A stretch of 64,000 nt of DNA from the NCBI RefSeq assembly GCF_000820515.1, contig NZ_JXDG01000032.1:42442-106441 (forward strand). Reading direction: 5' to 3'. Below the pieces are notes generated by a model, which saw only the letters and a list, made by a program, of their open reading frames with translations, was not told the DNA's origin and searched no databases. The stretch comes from Pseudomonas batumici (GTDB taxonomy: Bacteria > Pseudomonadota > Gammaproteobacteria > Pseudomonadales > Pseudomonadaceae). Positions 9,255-16,488 of the stretch are shown in pieces. The stretch's first letter is position 1. Every line of letters begins with the position of its first letter. Position numbers and translations under genes: made by a program.

Positions 9255-9292
9255 ACCCGGATAAAAACAATTTCGCAATATCACCCGGATAA
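9255..9292. repeat. Direct repeat ACCCGGATAA upstream of DUF2239
   Basis: Two exact copies of ACCCGGATAA (9255-9264 and 9283-9292) lie 28 nt apart in the leader of the DUF2239 gene. This spacing is near three helical turns and suggests a tandem operator. No cognate regulator is identifiable from the sequence. Confidence 0.4.
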
Positions 9293-9325
9293 TATTTGCA
9301 ACGGCGCTGATTGCCCGAACAGCCC

Positions 9326-9958
9326 TCAGCCGTGTCCGAGACCTCGCAGGTAGGCGCAAAACATATCGGCCATGGCGTCCGCGTAGGTTTCGATCTGCAC
9401 GGGGGTTCGCGGACTTTCCGAAAACCGCTTGCCCACCGAACTGAGCGTCACTTTGATCAGATCGCCGACCACGGCACGCGTTGCGTCCGTGGCATCGGGC
9501 AGTACCTCGCGCATGAAGACCTCGACAATCCGCTCTCCCGAAGCCCTCACTTCCCGCGCCTCAGGTGCATCGCGATAGAAAGGCGCGGCGTCATTGAGTG
9601 CCCCGCGGACCTCGGCCTCATCGCATTCGGAGCGAATGAAGGCGTGGACCAGCAGGCGTAACCGTTCAAGAGGTGGATGGCGGGTGTCCTCGAGGATGCC
9701 GCGCAGCATCTCGGTGGTCTCGCGCCACTCATCACTCTGCAGGCGAAAGAGGATCGCCGCCTTGTTCGGGAAATACTGGTACACCGATCCGACGCTGACA
9801 CCGGCCCTTTCGGCCACCCGCGTGGTGGTAAAGCGTTGCATGCCCTCCTTCGCCAAAACCTGAACAGCTGCTTGCAGAATCGACGCGACAAGGTCATTGG
9901 AGCGTGCCTGCTTGGGCTGTTTGCGTGAGGTAATCCGTGCACTTGGCCGATCGGTCAT
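9326..9958 (-). CDS. TetR-family transcriptional regulator
   Basis: About 210 residues. The N-terminal HTH is clear: SILQAAVQVLAKEGM, then FTTTRVAERAGVSVGSVYQYFPNKAAIL, the last part being the canonical recognition helix. The C-terminal ligand domain includes FIRSECDEAEVRGALNDAAPF. An ATG ten codons upstream (9988) is also in frame but lies inside a perfect palindrome; the start at 9958 keeps that operator outside the gene, although neither start has a strong ribosome binding site. It is divergent from an O-methyltransferase-like gene and probably represses it. Confidence 0.85.
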   Translation of the reverse strand: MTDRPSARITSRKQPKQARSNDLVASILQAAVQVLAKEGMQRFTTTRVAERAGVSVGSVYQYFPNKAAILFRLQSDEWRETTEMLRGILEDTRHPPLERLRLLVHAFIRSECDEAEVRGALNDAAPFYRDAPEAREVRASGERIVEVFMREVLPDATDATRAVVGDLIKVTLSSVGKRFSESPRTPVQIETYADAMADMFCAYLRGLGHG

Positions 9959-9970
9959 GGGTGGGCTCGC

Positions 9971-10005
9971 AATGCGAATAGAAAACATGAAGGTTTATTC
10001 GCATT
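9971..10005. promoter_or_regulatory. Perfect 10-bp inverted repeat, candidate TetR operator
   Basis: AATGCGAATA (9971-9980) and TATTCGCATT (9996-10005) form a perfect 10-bp inverted repeat with a 15-nt spacer between the tetR and methyltransferase starts. This matches the autoregulated divergent promoter layout usual for TetR proteins. Confidence 0.6.
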
Positions 10006-10038
10006 ATAAACCCTCACTGACCTCACAAGGAAAACCCC

Positions 10039-10704
10039 ATGACCACGCTGACTCAAGCACCGCTCGCGCCCTTGCTCGATCGCCTGTTCGCAGAGGCCCC
10101 GCAAACCTGGTCGACGTTAAGTGCCGCCATTGGCGACATCTCGGAAGAAGAACGCGAGCGCCTGATGCGCAGCAAGACCGACTACCTGGACTTCTACAGT
10201 CGTCTGAAGGACTTTGCGCTGGCGGTCTCGCGAGAGACCGGAGCATTGCTTTACATGCTGGCGCGCAATAGCGCTGCGCGGACAATTGTCGAATTCGGTA
10301 CCTCGTTCGGCCTCTCGACCCTGCACCTCGCCGCCGCGCTGCGGGACAATGGCGGTGGCCGCCTGATCACCAGCGAGTTTGAGCCGTCCAAAGTGCTGCG
10401 GGCCCGGGAACACCTGCTGGCCGGCGGGCTTGCCGACCTGGTGGAGATTCGAGTGGGGGATGCCCTGCAGACCCTCGCGGTCGATCTCCCGGAAAGCATC
10501 GACCTGGTGCTTCTCGACGGCGCCAAGGCACTCTATCCCGAGATCCTCGGCCTGCTGCAGGGCCGCCTCCGGCCGGGCGCGCTGATCATCGCCGACAATG
10601 CCGACCATAGCCCCGACTACCTGGCCCGCGTGCGCAATCGCGCCGAGGGTTACCTGTCCACGCCGTTCGCCGAGGATGTCGAACTGTCCATGTGGCTGGG
10701 CTGA
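10039..10704 (+). CDS. Class I SAM-dependent O-methyltransferase-like protein
   Basis: A 221-residue Rossmann methyltransferase of the COG4122 type. The SAM-binding motif I is IVEFGTSFGLSTLHLAAAL (about residues 84-102), followed by the acidic LITSEFEPSKVLRA, then IDLVLLDGAKALYPEIL and GALIIADNADHSPDYLA as the motif with the Asp-Asn metal-site region. Such enzymes methylate catechol-like hydroxyls, but the acceptor is unknown. It is divergent from the TetR gene and shares the palindromic operator region, so induction by a TetR ligand is likely. Confidence 0.8.
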   Translation: MTTLTQAPLAPLLDRLFAEAPQTWSTLSAAIGDISEEERERLMRSKTDYLDFYSRLKDFALAVSRETGALLYMLARNSAARTIVEFGTSFGLSTLHLAAALRDNGGGRLITSEFEPSKVLRAREHLLAGGLADLVEIRVGDALQTLAVDLPESIDLVLLDGAKALYPEILGLLQGRLRPGALIIADNADHSPDYLARVRNRAEGYLSTPFAEDVELSMWLG

Positions 10705-10712
10705 ATCCCATC

Positions 10713-10747
10713 GGGGGTTCCCAGGTGCGGCAGCCTGGTCTGCCCCC
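10713..10747 (+). terminator. Possible weak terminator after the methyltransferase
   Basis: GGGGG (10713-10717) and CCAGG (10721-10725) pair with CCTGG (10734-10738) and CCCCC (10743-10747), giving a two-part GC-rich hairpin 9 nt after the stop. Only a short TTGTCT follows, so it is a weak candidate. Confidence 0.3.
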
Positions 10748-10835
10748 TTGTCTCGGGATCGTCATCCAGCGGAACGATTCAGTGGCTATGCTGGTCAAGC
10801 TATTTACTGTCCCATGAAACCAAGGTGACGATTCC

Positions 10836-11903
10836 ATGACCAAGACCTATAGCTACGCGGCCCAGAATCCCAAGGATTCACTCAAACCTTTCACCTTCGA
10901 CCGACGGGTTCCCGGTGCCGATGACGTGCAGATCGACATCCTCTACTGCGGCGTCTGCCACTCCGATCTGCACACCGCGCGCAACGAATGGCATAACACG
11001 CTGTACCCTTCGGTGCCGGGGCATGAAATCGTCGGCCGAGTGACCGCGGTCGGCGCCAGCGTCAGCAAATTCAAGGTCGGCGACCTGGCCGGTGTCGGCT
11101 GCATGATCGACAGCTGCCAGCAGTGTGCGTCCTGCGCCGAAGGTGAAGAGCAATATTGCGAGAACGGCTTCACCGGCACCTACAACGGCCCGGTATTCGG
11201 TGGCGCGAACACCTTCGGTGGCTATTCGGACAACATCGTCGTCAAGGAGAAGTTCGTCCTGCGCATCTCCCACGGCGATGCCAACCTGGCCGCGGTGGCG
11301 CCACTGCTGTGTGCCGGCATCACCACCTATTCGCCGCTGCGCCACTGGAAAGTCGGCCCGGGCACAAGGGTCGGCGTGGTCGGTCTGGGGGGCCTGGGGC
11401 ACATGGCGGTGAAAATCGCCCATGCCATGGGCGCCCATGTGGTGCTGTTCACCACCTCGCCGAACAAGCGTGAAGACGGCCTGCGCCTGGGCGCCGATGA
11501 AGTGGTGGTGTCCAGCAACCCGGATGAAATGGCCTGGGTCACCAACAGCCTGGACTTCATCCTCAACACCGTGGCCGCTCCCCACAATCTGGACCCGTTC
11601 CTCGCGCTGCTCAAGCGCGATGGCACCATGACCTTAGTTGGCGCCCCCGACAGTCCCCACCCCTCGCCTTCGGTGTTCAACCTGATCTTCAAGCGCCGCA
11701 AGCTGGCCGGCTCGCTGATCGGCGGCATCCAGGAAACCCAGGACATGCTGGATTTCTGCGCCAAGCACGGGATTGTCTCGGATATCGAGATGATCGCCAT
11801 TCAAGACATCAACGAGGCCTACGAGCGCATGCTCAAGGGCGACGTCAAATACCGCTTCGTGATTGACATGAACAGCCTGAAGAAAGAGGCCAACGTGGCC
11901 TGA
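10836..11903 (+). CDS. Zinc-dependent NAD(P)-linked alcohol dehydrogenase (YahK-like)
   Basis: A 355-residue medium-chain dehydrogenase of the cinnamyl-alcohol/YahK group. The catalytic-zinc region is CGVCHSDLHTARNEW followed by PSVPGHEIVGRV (Cys, His, Glu), and the structural-zinc loop is DSCQQCASCAEGEEQYC with four cysteines. The nucleotide fold carries VGVVGLGGLGHMAVKIAHAMG. These enzymes mainly reduce aldehydes to alcohols with NADPH. An AAGGTG ribosome binding site precedes the ATG. The gene stands alone; nothing nearby specifies the substrate. Confidence 0.9.
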   Translation: MTKTYSYAAQNPKDSLKPFTFDRRVPGADDVQIDILYCGVCHSDLHTARNEWHNTLYPSVPGHEIVGRVTAVGASVSKFKVGDLAGVGCMIDSCQQCASCAEGEEQYCENGFTGTYNGPVFGGANTFGGYSDNIVVKEKFVLRISHGDANLAAVAPLLCAGITTYSPLRHWKVGPGTRVGVVGLGGLGHMAVKIAHAMGAHVVLFTTSPNKREDGLRLGADEVVVSSNPDEMAWVTNSLDFILNTVAAPHNLDPFLALLKRDGTMTLVGAPDSPHPSPSVFNLIFKRRKLAGSLIGGIQETQDMLDFCAKHGIVSDIEMIAIQDINEAYERMLKGDVKYRFVIDMNSLKKEANVA

Positions 11904-12019
11904 TCAGTCCGCTTCACCCGGGTCCGTGCGATCGCGCCAGGTGTGCGGTCGTCACGGGCTTCGCAGGCCTACTATCCACTCTCGAACCTACTGCGGTACT
12001 GTAAGCGAACACGCGTGAC

Positions 12020-12043
12020 CCATTGGCGGCTGCACGCCAATGG
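12020..12043. repeat. Nine-base hairpin upstream of a secreted protein gene
   Basis: CCATTGGCG and CGCCAATGG form a perfect 9-bp inverted repeat with a six-base loop, 58 nt before the next start. No T-run follows on either strand, so it is not a clear terminator. The rest of the 197-nt gap shows no gene. Confidence 0.4.
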
Positions 12044-12100
12044 CTAAGCAACACAGGGTTTAACCGACAGGTAAGTCCCTAAATTCAAGATGAGACCAGA

Positions 12101-12550
12101 ATGCTGAAAAAAGCTGTTTTTTGCCTGTCACTCCTGGCAATCGCAGGCTCCGCCTGTGCCAACGAAGCCATTGCCTACAAAGACGAGTTCGAGAACCAAT
12201 ACGTTCAGTGCATTCAAAGCAAGCTGGCGGAGGGCTGCTGGGACAAAGTCTTTTCCGGGCACTTTGACCCGTCGCAATCCAAGGAGAAGGAACTGATCTC
12301 CAAAAGCCAAAGCGTACTTTCAGCCTGGATCGGGCAACACGACCTCTACAAAGTGCATCTGAGCCCCAAAGAAACCAAAGGTGAAGTGTTTGAAAACAGA
12401 ACTTATCTGATCGAACGCGACGACGGGGCGTTAGTGGGATTGTACGTAGGCTTCAGACAGGTAAAAGGCGAATGGTTCGTCTACGAACTCATGGACGGCG
12501 CCGACGACACCTTCATCCGATCCATACTCCATATGCCCAAGATAAAGTAA
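12101..12550 (+). CDS. Hypothetical exported protein
   Basis: A 149-residue protein with a clean Sec signal peptide, KKAVFCLSLLAIAGSACA followed by NEAIAYKDEF, predicted to be cut near residue 20. The mature domain of about 128 residues has Trp-Val-Tyr-rich beta strands (ALVGLYVGFRQVKGEWFVYELMD) resembling small periplasmic NTF2-like or DUF4864-type folds, but I do not recognise the family. It lies 22 nt upstream of the epimerase-like gene on the same strand. Lower GC than its neighbours is apparent. Confidence 0.6.
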   Translation: MLKKAVFCLSLLAIAGSACANEAIAYKDEFENQYVQCIQSKLAEGCWDKVFSGHFDPSQSKEKELISKSQSVLSAWIGQHDLYKVHLSPKETKGEVFENRTYLIERDDGALVGLYVGFRQVKGEWFVYELMDGADDTFIRSILHMPKIK

Positions 12551-12572
12551 AGCGAGAGAAACAGGCCTCCGT

Positions 12573-13388
12573 ATGACGCTGAGCTTCGTGAAGATGCATG
12601 CTCACGGCGACGATTTCGTGATTGTCGACCTGCGCGGCAAAGTCGATCCGATCACCAGTGAGGTGGCCCGTCGCCTGGGCGATCGGAATCGAGGCATCGG
12701 CTTCAATCAATTGGCCGTGGTATTGGACTGTGAGGATGCGGCGGCGCGGTTGTTGTTCTGGAATCCGGATGGTTCCAGGCTCGACACCTGTGGCAGCGCG
12801 ACTCGTGGCGTTGCCGATAAGCTCATGCGTGAGGCTGACACCTCTTCAATCATGCTCAGGACCAATCGTGGCTTGCTGACCTGCGTACGCGAGCCGGGTC
12901 AGCGGGTATCGGTGGATATGGGCAAGCCCCTGCTCGATTGGCGGGATATCCCGCTCGCCGAAGAAGTGGACACCAGTCGGCTGCCTCTGCCTGGAAGCCC
13001 CACGGCTTGCAGCATGGGCAATCCGCATTGCACCTTCTTCGTCGAGGACCTGGCAACGGTCGATGTGGCGGCCGTTGGACCCGGGATCGAAACCGACCCG
13101 CTTTTCCCCAGGAAGACCAATGTGCATTTCGTCCAGGTCATCGACCGCGGTCATATCCGTTTGCGCATCTGGGAGCGTGGCGGCGGTATTGCGCTCGGCT
13201 CGGGCTCCTGCTGTTGTGGCGCGGTCGTTGGCGGGATTCGGCGTGGCCTGCTGGACGACACCGTCGAGGTGGAATGTGATGGCGGGACGGTGCAGGTGAA
13301 ATGGGATGGAGTCGGCGGCGTAGTGCTGACCGGATCGGTGGAACCGATTTTGTATGGCACGATTGCGAGCCATTTTCTGCAGGGCTAG
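12573..13388 (+). CDS. Diaminopimelate-epimerase-like protein with altered active site
   Basis: A 271-residue member of the DapF fold. The family landmarks are present: HGDDF (13-15 region), GIGFNQL (41-47), NPDGSRLDTCG with Cys73, SMGNPHC (147-153), KTNVHF and ERG (201-203). In ungapped alignment with the canonical ERGAGETQACGSGAC block, the second catalytic Cys is Ser210 (ERGGGIALGSGSC). The substrate-binding Asn of GND is Asp13, and the residue before Gln in GFDQ is Asn45. A true DapF uses two cysteines as acid and base, so this is probably a paralogue acting on another amino acid, or a non-epimerase. It follows the exported-protein gene by 22 nt. Confidence 0.75.
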   Translation: MTLSFVKMHAHGDDFVIVDLRGKVDPITSEVARRLGDRNRGIGFNQLAVVLDCEDAAARLLFWNPDGSRLDTCGSATRGVADKLMREADTSSIMLRTNRGLLTCVREPGQRVSVDMGKPLLDWRDIPLAEEVDTSRLPLPGSPTACSMGNPHCTFFVEDLATVDVAAVGPGIETDPLFPRKTNVHFVQVIDRGHIRLRIWERGGGIALGSGSCCCGAVVGGIRRGLLDDTVEVECDGGTVQVKWDGVGGVVLTGSVEPILYGTIASHFLQG

Positions 13389-13447
13389 AAATTTTCGGCA
13401 AGCGAAGACTCAAAACCAGGACAGTTTAAGCAAGGAGATGCAACCCA

Positions 13448-13948
13448 ATGAATACACTCAGCGTTCGCAAGCTGGAAGAAACTGATATTGAAGCGTTGCT
13501 GACATTCGAAATCCGTAACCGTGAATGGTTCGAATCTCAGATTGATGCGCGCGCCCCATCCTTCTACTCGTTGCAGGGGGTTGCCGACCATATTGATTGC
13601 TATTTGTCCGGCTTTGCCACCGGCACCTGGCACCCATTCGTGATCGAGGACGCCAGTGAGGGAATCGTGGGTCGAGCCAATTTGAAAGACATCAACTCAC
13701 CGAAGGGTTGCGCAGAAGTAGGCTATCGGGTTGACCAACGCTTTTGCGGGCAGGGACTGGCGACACTGGCTCTGAAGCATCTAATCCAGGAGGCACGGAC
13801 GCACTGGAATCTTACGCAACTGGTTGCTCACGTATACAAGAATAATATTGGTTCACGGAAAGTACTTGAACGGTGTGGATTCCAGGTTGAACATGAATCC
13901 TGGATAGACAATACGAAGGACGAATGTCGATTCATCCTTTCGATCTAG
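13448..13948 (+). CDS. GNAT N-acetyltransferase, RimJ/RimL type
   Basis: A 166-residue GNAT enzyme. The beta-hairpin substrate region is followed by GIVGRANLKDINSPKGCAEVGYRVDQRFCGQGLATLALKHL in two halves; QRFCGQGLA is the acetyl-CoA pyrophosphate-binding motif A. VAHVYKNNIGSRKVLERCGF is the conserved motif B. The resemblance is to ribosomal-protein-alanine acetyltransferase relatives that modify small molecules or protein N termini. A strong AAGGAGAT ribosome binding site precedes the ATG. It follows the epimerase-like gene by 59 nt and may be in the same transcript. Confidence 0.85.
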   Translation: MNTLSVRKLEETDIEALLTFEIRNREWFESQIDARAPSFYSLQGVADHIDCYLSGFATGTWHPFVIEDASEGIVGRANLKDINSPKGCAEVGYRVDQRFCGQGLATLALKHLIQEARTHWNLTQLVAHVYKNNIGSRKVLERCGFQVEHESWIDNTKDECRFILSI

Positions 13949-14250
13949 AAAGTTGATGCATCAAGCAGGAGCGAAGGGTCGACAGCCGACCTTCACATCC
14001 TGCGTTCCTTGGTTACGCTTGAGCGCGCAGCTGCGTTAACCGTGGCTGTTGTCCGGTTCGTGATGGATCAGCGTGCGAAGTAACTGCGGCGACAGCTCTC
14101 GTAGATCATTCCACTATTGCACCACAAACTGTTGGATCAGGCGTCCTGAGCGGCTGAATCCAAGCCAAGTAAGACATCTCCCTTTCAATCACCTGAAATT
14201 TCCTAGAAAATTCAAACCGCTTGTGCCCGATAAACCCCACGACTAGTCTT

Positions 14251-14503
14251 GCGTTCGTCACCGCCAAATCGGTGACACGGACGTGCAAGTCCGCTCATAT
14301 CGGTTCACAAGCACCTTCAGTCAAAAGCTGATCGACAGGCATCATGACGCCTGCTGTTTCTGCTCTATGGCGGTCGTGCGTGGGAGACTTTCGGGTCTGC
14401 CGGGGTCCGATATGCCCGGTCTTGCACACCTGCGTACGGCTGCCACCCTCAATTCGCGTGCAAGCGAACGGTGACAGCTCCACTTACATATCGGAGTTTC
14501 GCC
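14251..14503 (+). promoter_or_regulatory. Hairpin-rich leader upstream of the DUF6124 gene
   Basis: The leader contains two back-to-back perfect hairpins. The first is GTCACCG with CGGTGAC (14257-14263/14270-14276, loop CCAAAT). One base later comes CGGAC with GTCCG (14278-14282/14289-14293, loop GTGCAA). It ends in a TCGGAG ribosome binding site before ATG 14504. From memory, similar leaders precede DUF3077/DUF6124 genes in Pseudomonas genomes, suggesting a structured 5' UTR. The region just upstream (13949-14250) shows no convincing gene; a short minus-strand reading frame there has no recognisable content. Confidence 0.4.
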
Positions 14504-14851
14504 ATGTTCAAGATCACACCCAATCCGCCCGCATCACCCGGCGTTGAAACCATCGACCCGCAAGCAGCCGACCGCGCATTCGCCTACTACAACCTGACGC
14601 CCGGTGCCCACTCGACGCCTTTGCGCGCCAAGCTGCCACGCGATCTATTGCCAGAAACCAAGAGCCAGGAAGATGCCCTCGTCAACGCCTATTCCATCCT
14701 GCAATCCGCAGCGGCCACAGCCTATGAGCATGCAGACAATCAGACCGGTGCCAACCGTAAGGTGGCGATGGGTGTGGTGCATCTAATTGAGCTGGCACAG
14801 CTGTGGATGGACTCGGTACTGGACAAAGGTTTGGTCAATACAAGCGCCTGA
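14504..14851 (+). CDS. DUF6124/DUF3077 family protein
   Basis: A 115-residue soluble protein opening with the family hallmark MFKITPNPPASPG. The second half is helical (SQEDALVNAYSILQSAAATAYEHADNQTG) and ends in KVAMGVVHLIELAQLWMDSVLDKG. This small family is common in Pseudomonas, often in several copies per genome, and has no established function. The ATG at 14504 was chosen because it has a GGAG ribosome binding site and gives the conserved MFK start; an in-frame ATG 33 nt upstream lacks both. Confidence 0.8.
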   Translation: MFKITPNPPASPGVETIDPQAADRAFAYYNLTPGAHSTPLRAKLPRDLLPETKSQEDALVNAYSILQSAAATAYEHADNQTGANRKVAMGVVHLIELAQLWMDSVLDKGLVNTSA

Positions 14852-14960
14852 CGGCACTAGATACACAGGACACTAAACTTCTCGCGCAAGACAGGAAATA
14901 CGCTGCATCGTCGTCGAGTGACTGGCTGACACCCACAATCACTCAAGACGAAATACGCTA

Positions 14961-15036
14961 CCTGTAGGAGCCGGCTTGCTGGCGATGGCGATGTCACATT
15001 CACCACCGCTATCGCCAGCAAGCCGGCTCCTACAGG
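14961..15036. repeat. REP-type inverted repeat pair
   Basis: Two 26-nt arms (14961-14986 and 15011-15036) form a perfect inverted repeat of the Pseudomonas REP sequence (core TGTAGGAGCCGGCTTGCTGG) around a 24-nt spacer. Such pairs are scattered extragenically, may be moved by RAYT transposases and can stabilise mRNA ends. It lies in the gap between the DUF6124 and cupin genes, which are convergent. Confidence 0.85.
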
Positions 15037-15104
15037 TTTGCGGCGCTTTCAAATCCACCATTCCCCTCACTGCCGAGAGGCCGGAGTCCGTCATCAGACC
15101 ACGT

Positions 15105-15434
15105 TCAATCCACAATGAACAACTTCGCTCCGCTCGCAGTAGACGACCGATGTCCCTCGTTATTGTTGCCCACCTGATAGCTCATCCCCGCAGACAGGGT
15201 AAATCGGCGGCCATCTTCAAGCTCCGTGTCCAACGTCCCCTCCAGACACAACAGAATATGCCCTCTCCAGCACCAGTGATCGGCCAGGTATCCAGGGCTG
15301 TACTCGACCATCCGCACACGGGTCGCGCCAAACTGACAGGTCCGCCAATAGGCGGTACCCGTCTGACCTGGGTGGGCGACAGGCTCGATAGTCGACCAAT
15401 CCGTCGTACCGAAGGGGATAGCCGTGAGATCCAT
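15105..15434 (-). CDS. DHCW-motif cupin-fold protein
   Basis: A 109-residue single-domain cupin. The motif ADHWCWRGHILLCLEGTL (about residues 51-68) is the DHCW signature, followed by LSAGMSYQVGNNNEGHRSS as the second cupin motif with its metal-binding His. These small proteins are probably metal-binding; no reaction is established. It is convergent with the DUF6124 gene across the REP pair. Upstream lies a probable LysE-type gene remnant. Confidence 0.75.
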   Translation of the reverse strand: MDLTAIPFGTTDWSTIEPVAHPGQTGTAYWRTCQFGATRVRMVEYSPGYLADHWCWRGHILLCLEGTLDTELEDGRRFTLSAGMSYQVGNNNEGHRSSTASGAKLFIVD

Positions 15435-15549
15435 GGAACAACTCCTTGCCGAAAAGAACTGCAGACCGTATCAACCCGCCGGGATGCCGGATAGATACAG
15501 ATGGGCAGAATCGGTGGCATACGGCCTGCGAATTACCGCTGGCAATCCA

Positions 15550-15680
15550 TCACACCAGAATACCCACGCCAAATAGAAAAAATACCGCACCAACCTGGCG
15601 ATCGCGACTGACAGACCTTCTGTCGACGCCCCAAGCATCCTCCATAGAGACCGCAAACCGAGCGGCACCAAATTAACCAA
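15550..15680 (-). pseudogene. Possible C-terminal remnant of a LysE-family exporter
   Basis: One minus-strand frame reads FAVSMEDAW...RQVGAVFFLFGVGILV and then a stop, resembling the last helix of LysE/RhtB transporters. Only about 40 codons remain and no start or N-terminal helices are present. It could be a decayed fragment or coincidence. The surrounding 15435-15690 stretch otherwise shows no intact gene. Confidence 0.25.
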
Positions 15681-15692
15681 CTTGCCAAATAA

Positions 15693-15705
15693 AACCTACT
15701 AGGTT
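15693..15705. promoter_or_regulatory. mqsRA: MqsA operator palindrome
   Basis: AACCT-ACT-AGGTT is an exact match to the AACCT-N3-AGGTT palindrome bound by MqsA in E. coli, placed 9 nt before the mqsR start. It should mediate autorepression of the operon. A half site (TTAACC) lies about 20 nt upstream. Confidence 0.8.
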
Positions 15706-15714
15706 AATTTCTCT

Positions 15715-16011
15715 ATGGAAAAGAAAACACCCCATTGCCAGCTTTCGGTTGTCAAAGCCCTGGTTGCTGCCGGACAAGTGAGATCAACCTCGTCAGCCCT
15801 GGCCGGTGCTGCTGCTCTGGGTATGGGTTTCGAAGAAATGATCAGGACCGTCATGGCACTGACAACCCAGGACTTCCATAAAAGCATGACCACCCATACC
15901 AACCACCGCATCTGGCAGGATGTGTATCGCCCCAGTACGACAGTTGGTGAGGTCTACCTGAAACTCACGGTCGTCGACGATGTACTGATCGTGTCCTTCA
16001 AGGAGCTGTAA
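15715..16011 (+). CDS. mqsR: MqsR toxin (GCU-specific mRNA interferase)
   Basis: A 98-residue protein of exactly the E. coli MqsR length and closely similar throughout: MEKKTPHCQLSVVKALV, AGQVRSTSSAL, DFHKSMTTHTNHRIWQDVYRP, and the C-terminal VDDVLIVSFKEL. The proposed active-site residues are present (Lys56, Gln68, Lys96, with Tyr81). MqsR cleaves mRNA at GCU and related sites and is silenced by the adjacent MqsA. The toxin gene comes first, the reverse of most toxin-antitoxin operons. It appears intact. The MqsA operator lies just upstream. Confidence 0.95.
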   Translation: MEKKTPHCQLSVVKALVAAGQVRSTSSALAGAAALGMGFEEMIRTVMALTTQDFHKSMTTHTNHRIWQDVYRPSTTVGEVYLKLTVVDDVLIVSFKEL

Positions 16012-16013
16012 GC

Positions 16014-16415
16014 ATGAAATGCCCTGTTTGCGCGGCCGCCGAGTTGGTGCGCGATACCCGCGAGATACCCTACACCTACAAAGGTGAATCAACGACCATT
16101 GCAGCCGTTACCGGCGACTACTGTCCGGCCTGCGGAGAAAACGTGCTGGATTCCGCGCAGGCGTCGCGTGTCAGCGCGGCGATGCTGGAGTTCAATAAAC
16201 AGGTCAATGCCTCGATCGTCGATCCGGGCTTCATTGCCGGAGTGCGCAAGCGGCTGGCATTGGATCAGCGTGAAGCGGCTGAAATTTTCGGAGGGGGTGT
16301 CAATGCGTTTTCACGCTATGAAAATGGCAAGACCAAACCGCCGTTGGCACTCGTGAAACTGTTGAAGCTGCTGGATCGTCATCCCGAATTACTGGCTGAA
16401 GTCAGGATGGCCTAG
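16014..16415 (+). CDS. mqsA: MqsA antitoxin and autorepressor
   Basis: A 133-residue two-domain antitoxin. The N-terminal domain holds a zinc site of four cysteines, MKCPVC (Cys3, Cys6) and YCPAC (Cys37, Cys40), and binds MqsR. The C-terminal XRE-type HTH (about residues 75-130) reads VRKRLALDQREAAEIFGGGVNAFSRYENGKTKP in its two parts and binds the AACCT-N3-AGGTT operator. It starts 2 nt after the mqsR stop with an AGGAG ribosome binding site inside the toxin's last codons. A hairpin terminator follows. Confidence 0.95.
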   Translation: MKCPVCAAAELVRDTREIPYTYKGESTTIAAVTGDYCPACGENVLDSAQASRVSAAMLEFNKQVNASIVDPGFIAGVRKRLALDQREAAEIFGGGVNAFSRYENGKTKPPLALVKLLKLLDRHPELLAEVRMA

Positions 16416-16449
16416 GTCCCACACGATCAAGCATCAAGAGCAGCCCATC

Positions 16450-16479
16450 GCGCCAGCCCCTTATAGCTGGCGCTTTCTT
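16450..16479 (+). terminator. Rho-independent terminator of mqsRA
   Basis: GCGCCAGC (16450-16457) pairs with GCTGGCGC (16466-16473) around an eight-base loop, followed directly by TTTCTT. It lies 35 nt after the mqsA stop, before the convergent DUF3604 gene. Confidence 0.7.
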
Positions 16480-16488
16480 GGCCCAGAC

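Noticed and set aside
14106..14288. Minus-strand 60-codon frame in the DUF6124 leader region
   Set aside because: No ribosome binding site or recognisable family, and it crosses the hairpin-rich leader.
14961..15036. Possible CRISPR repeat
   Set aside because: It is a single inverted pair without repeated spacers and matches the Pseudomonas REP type.
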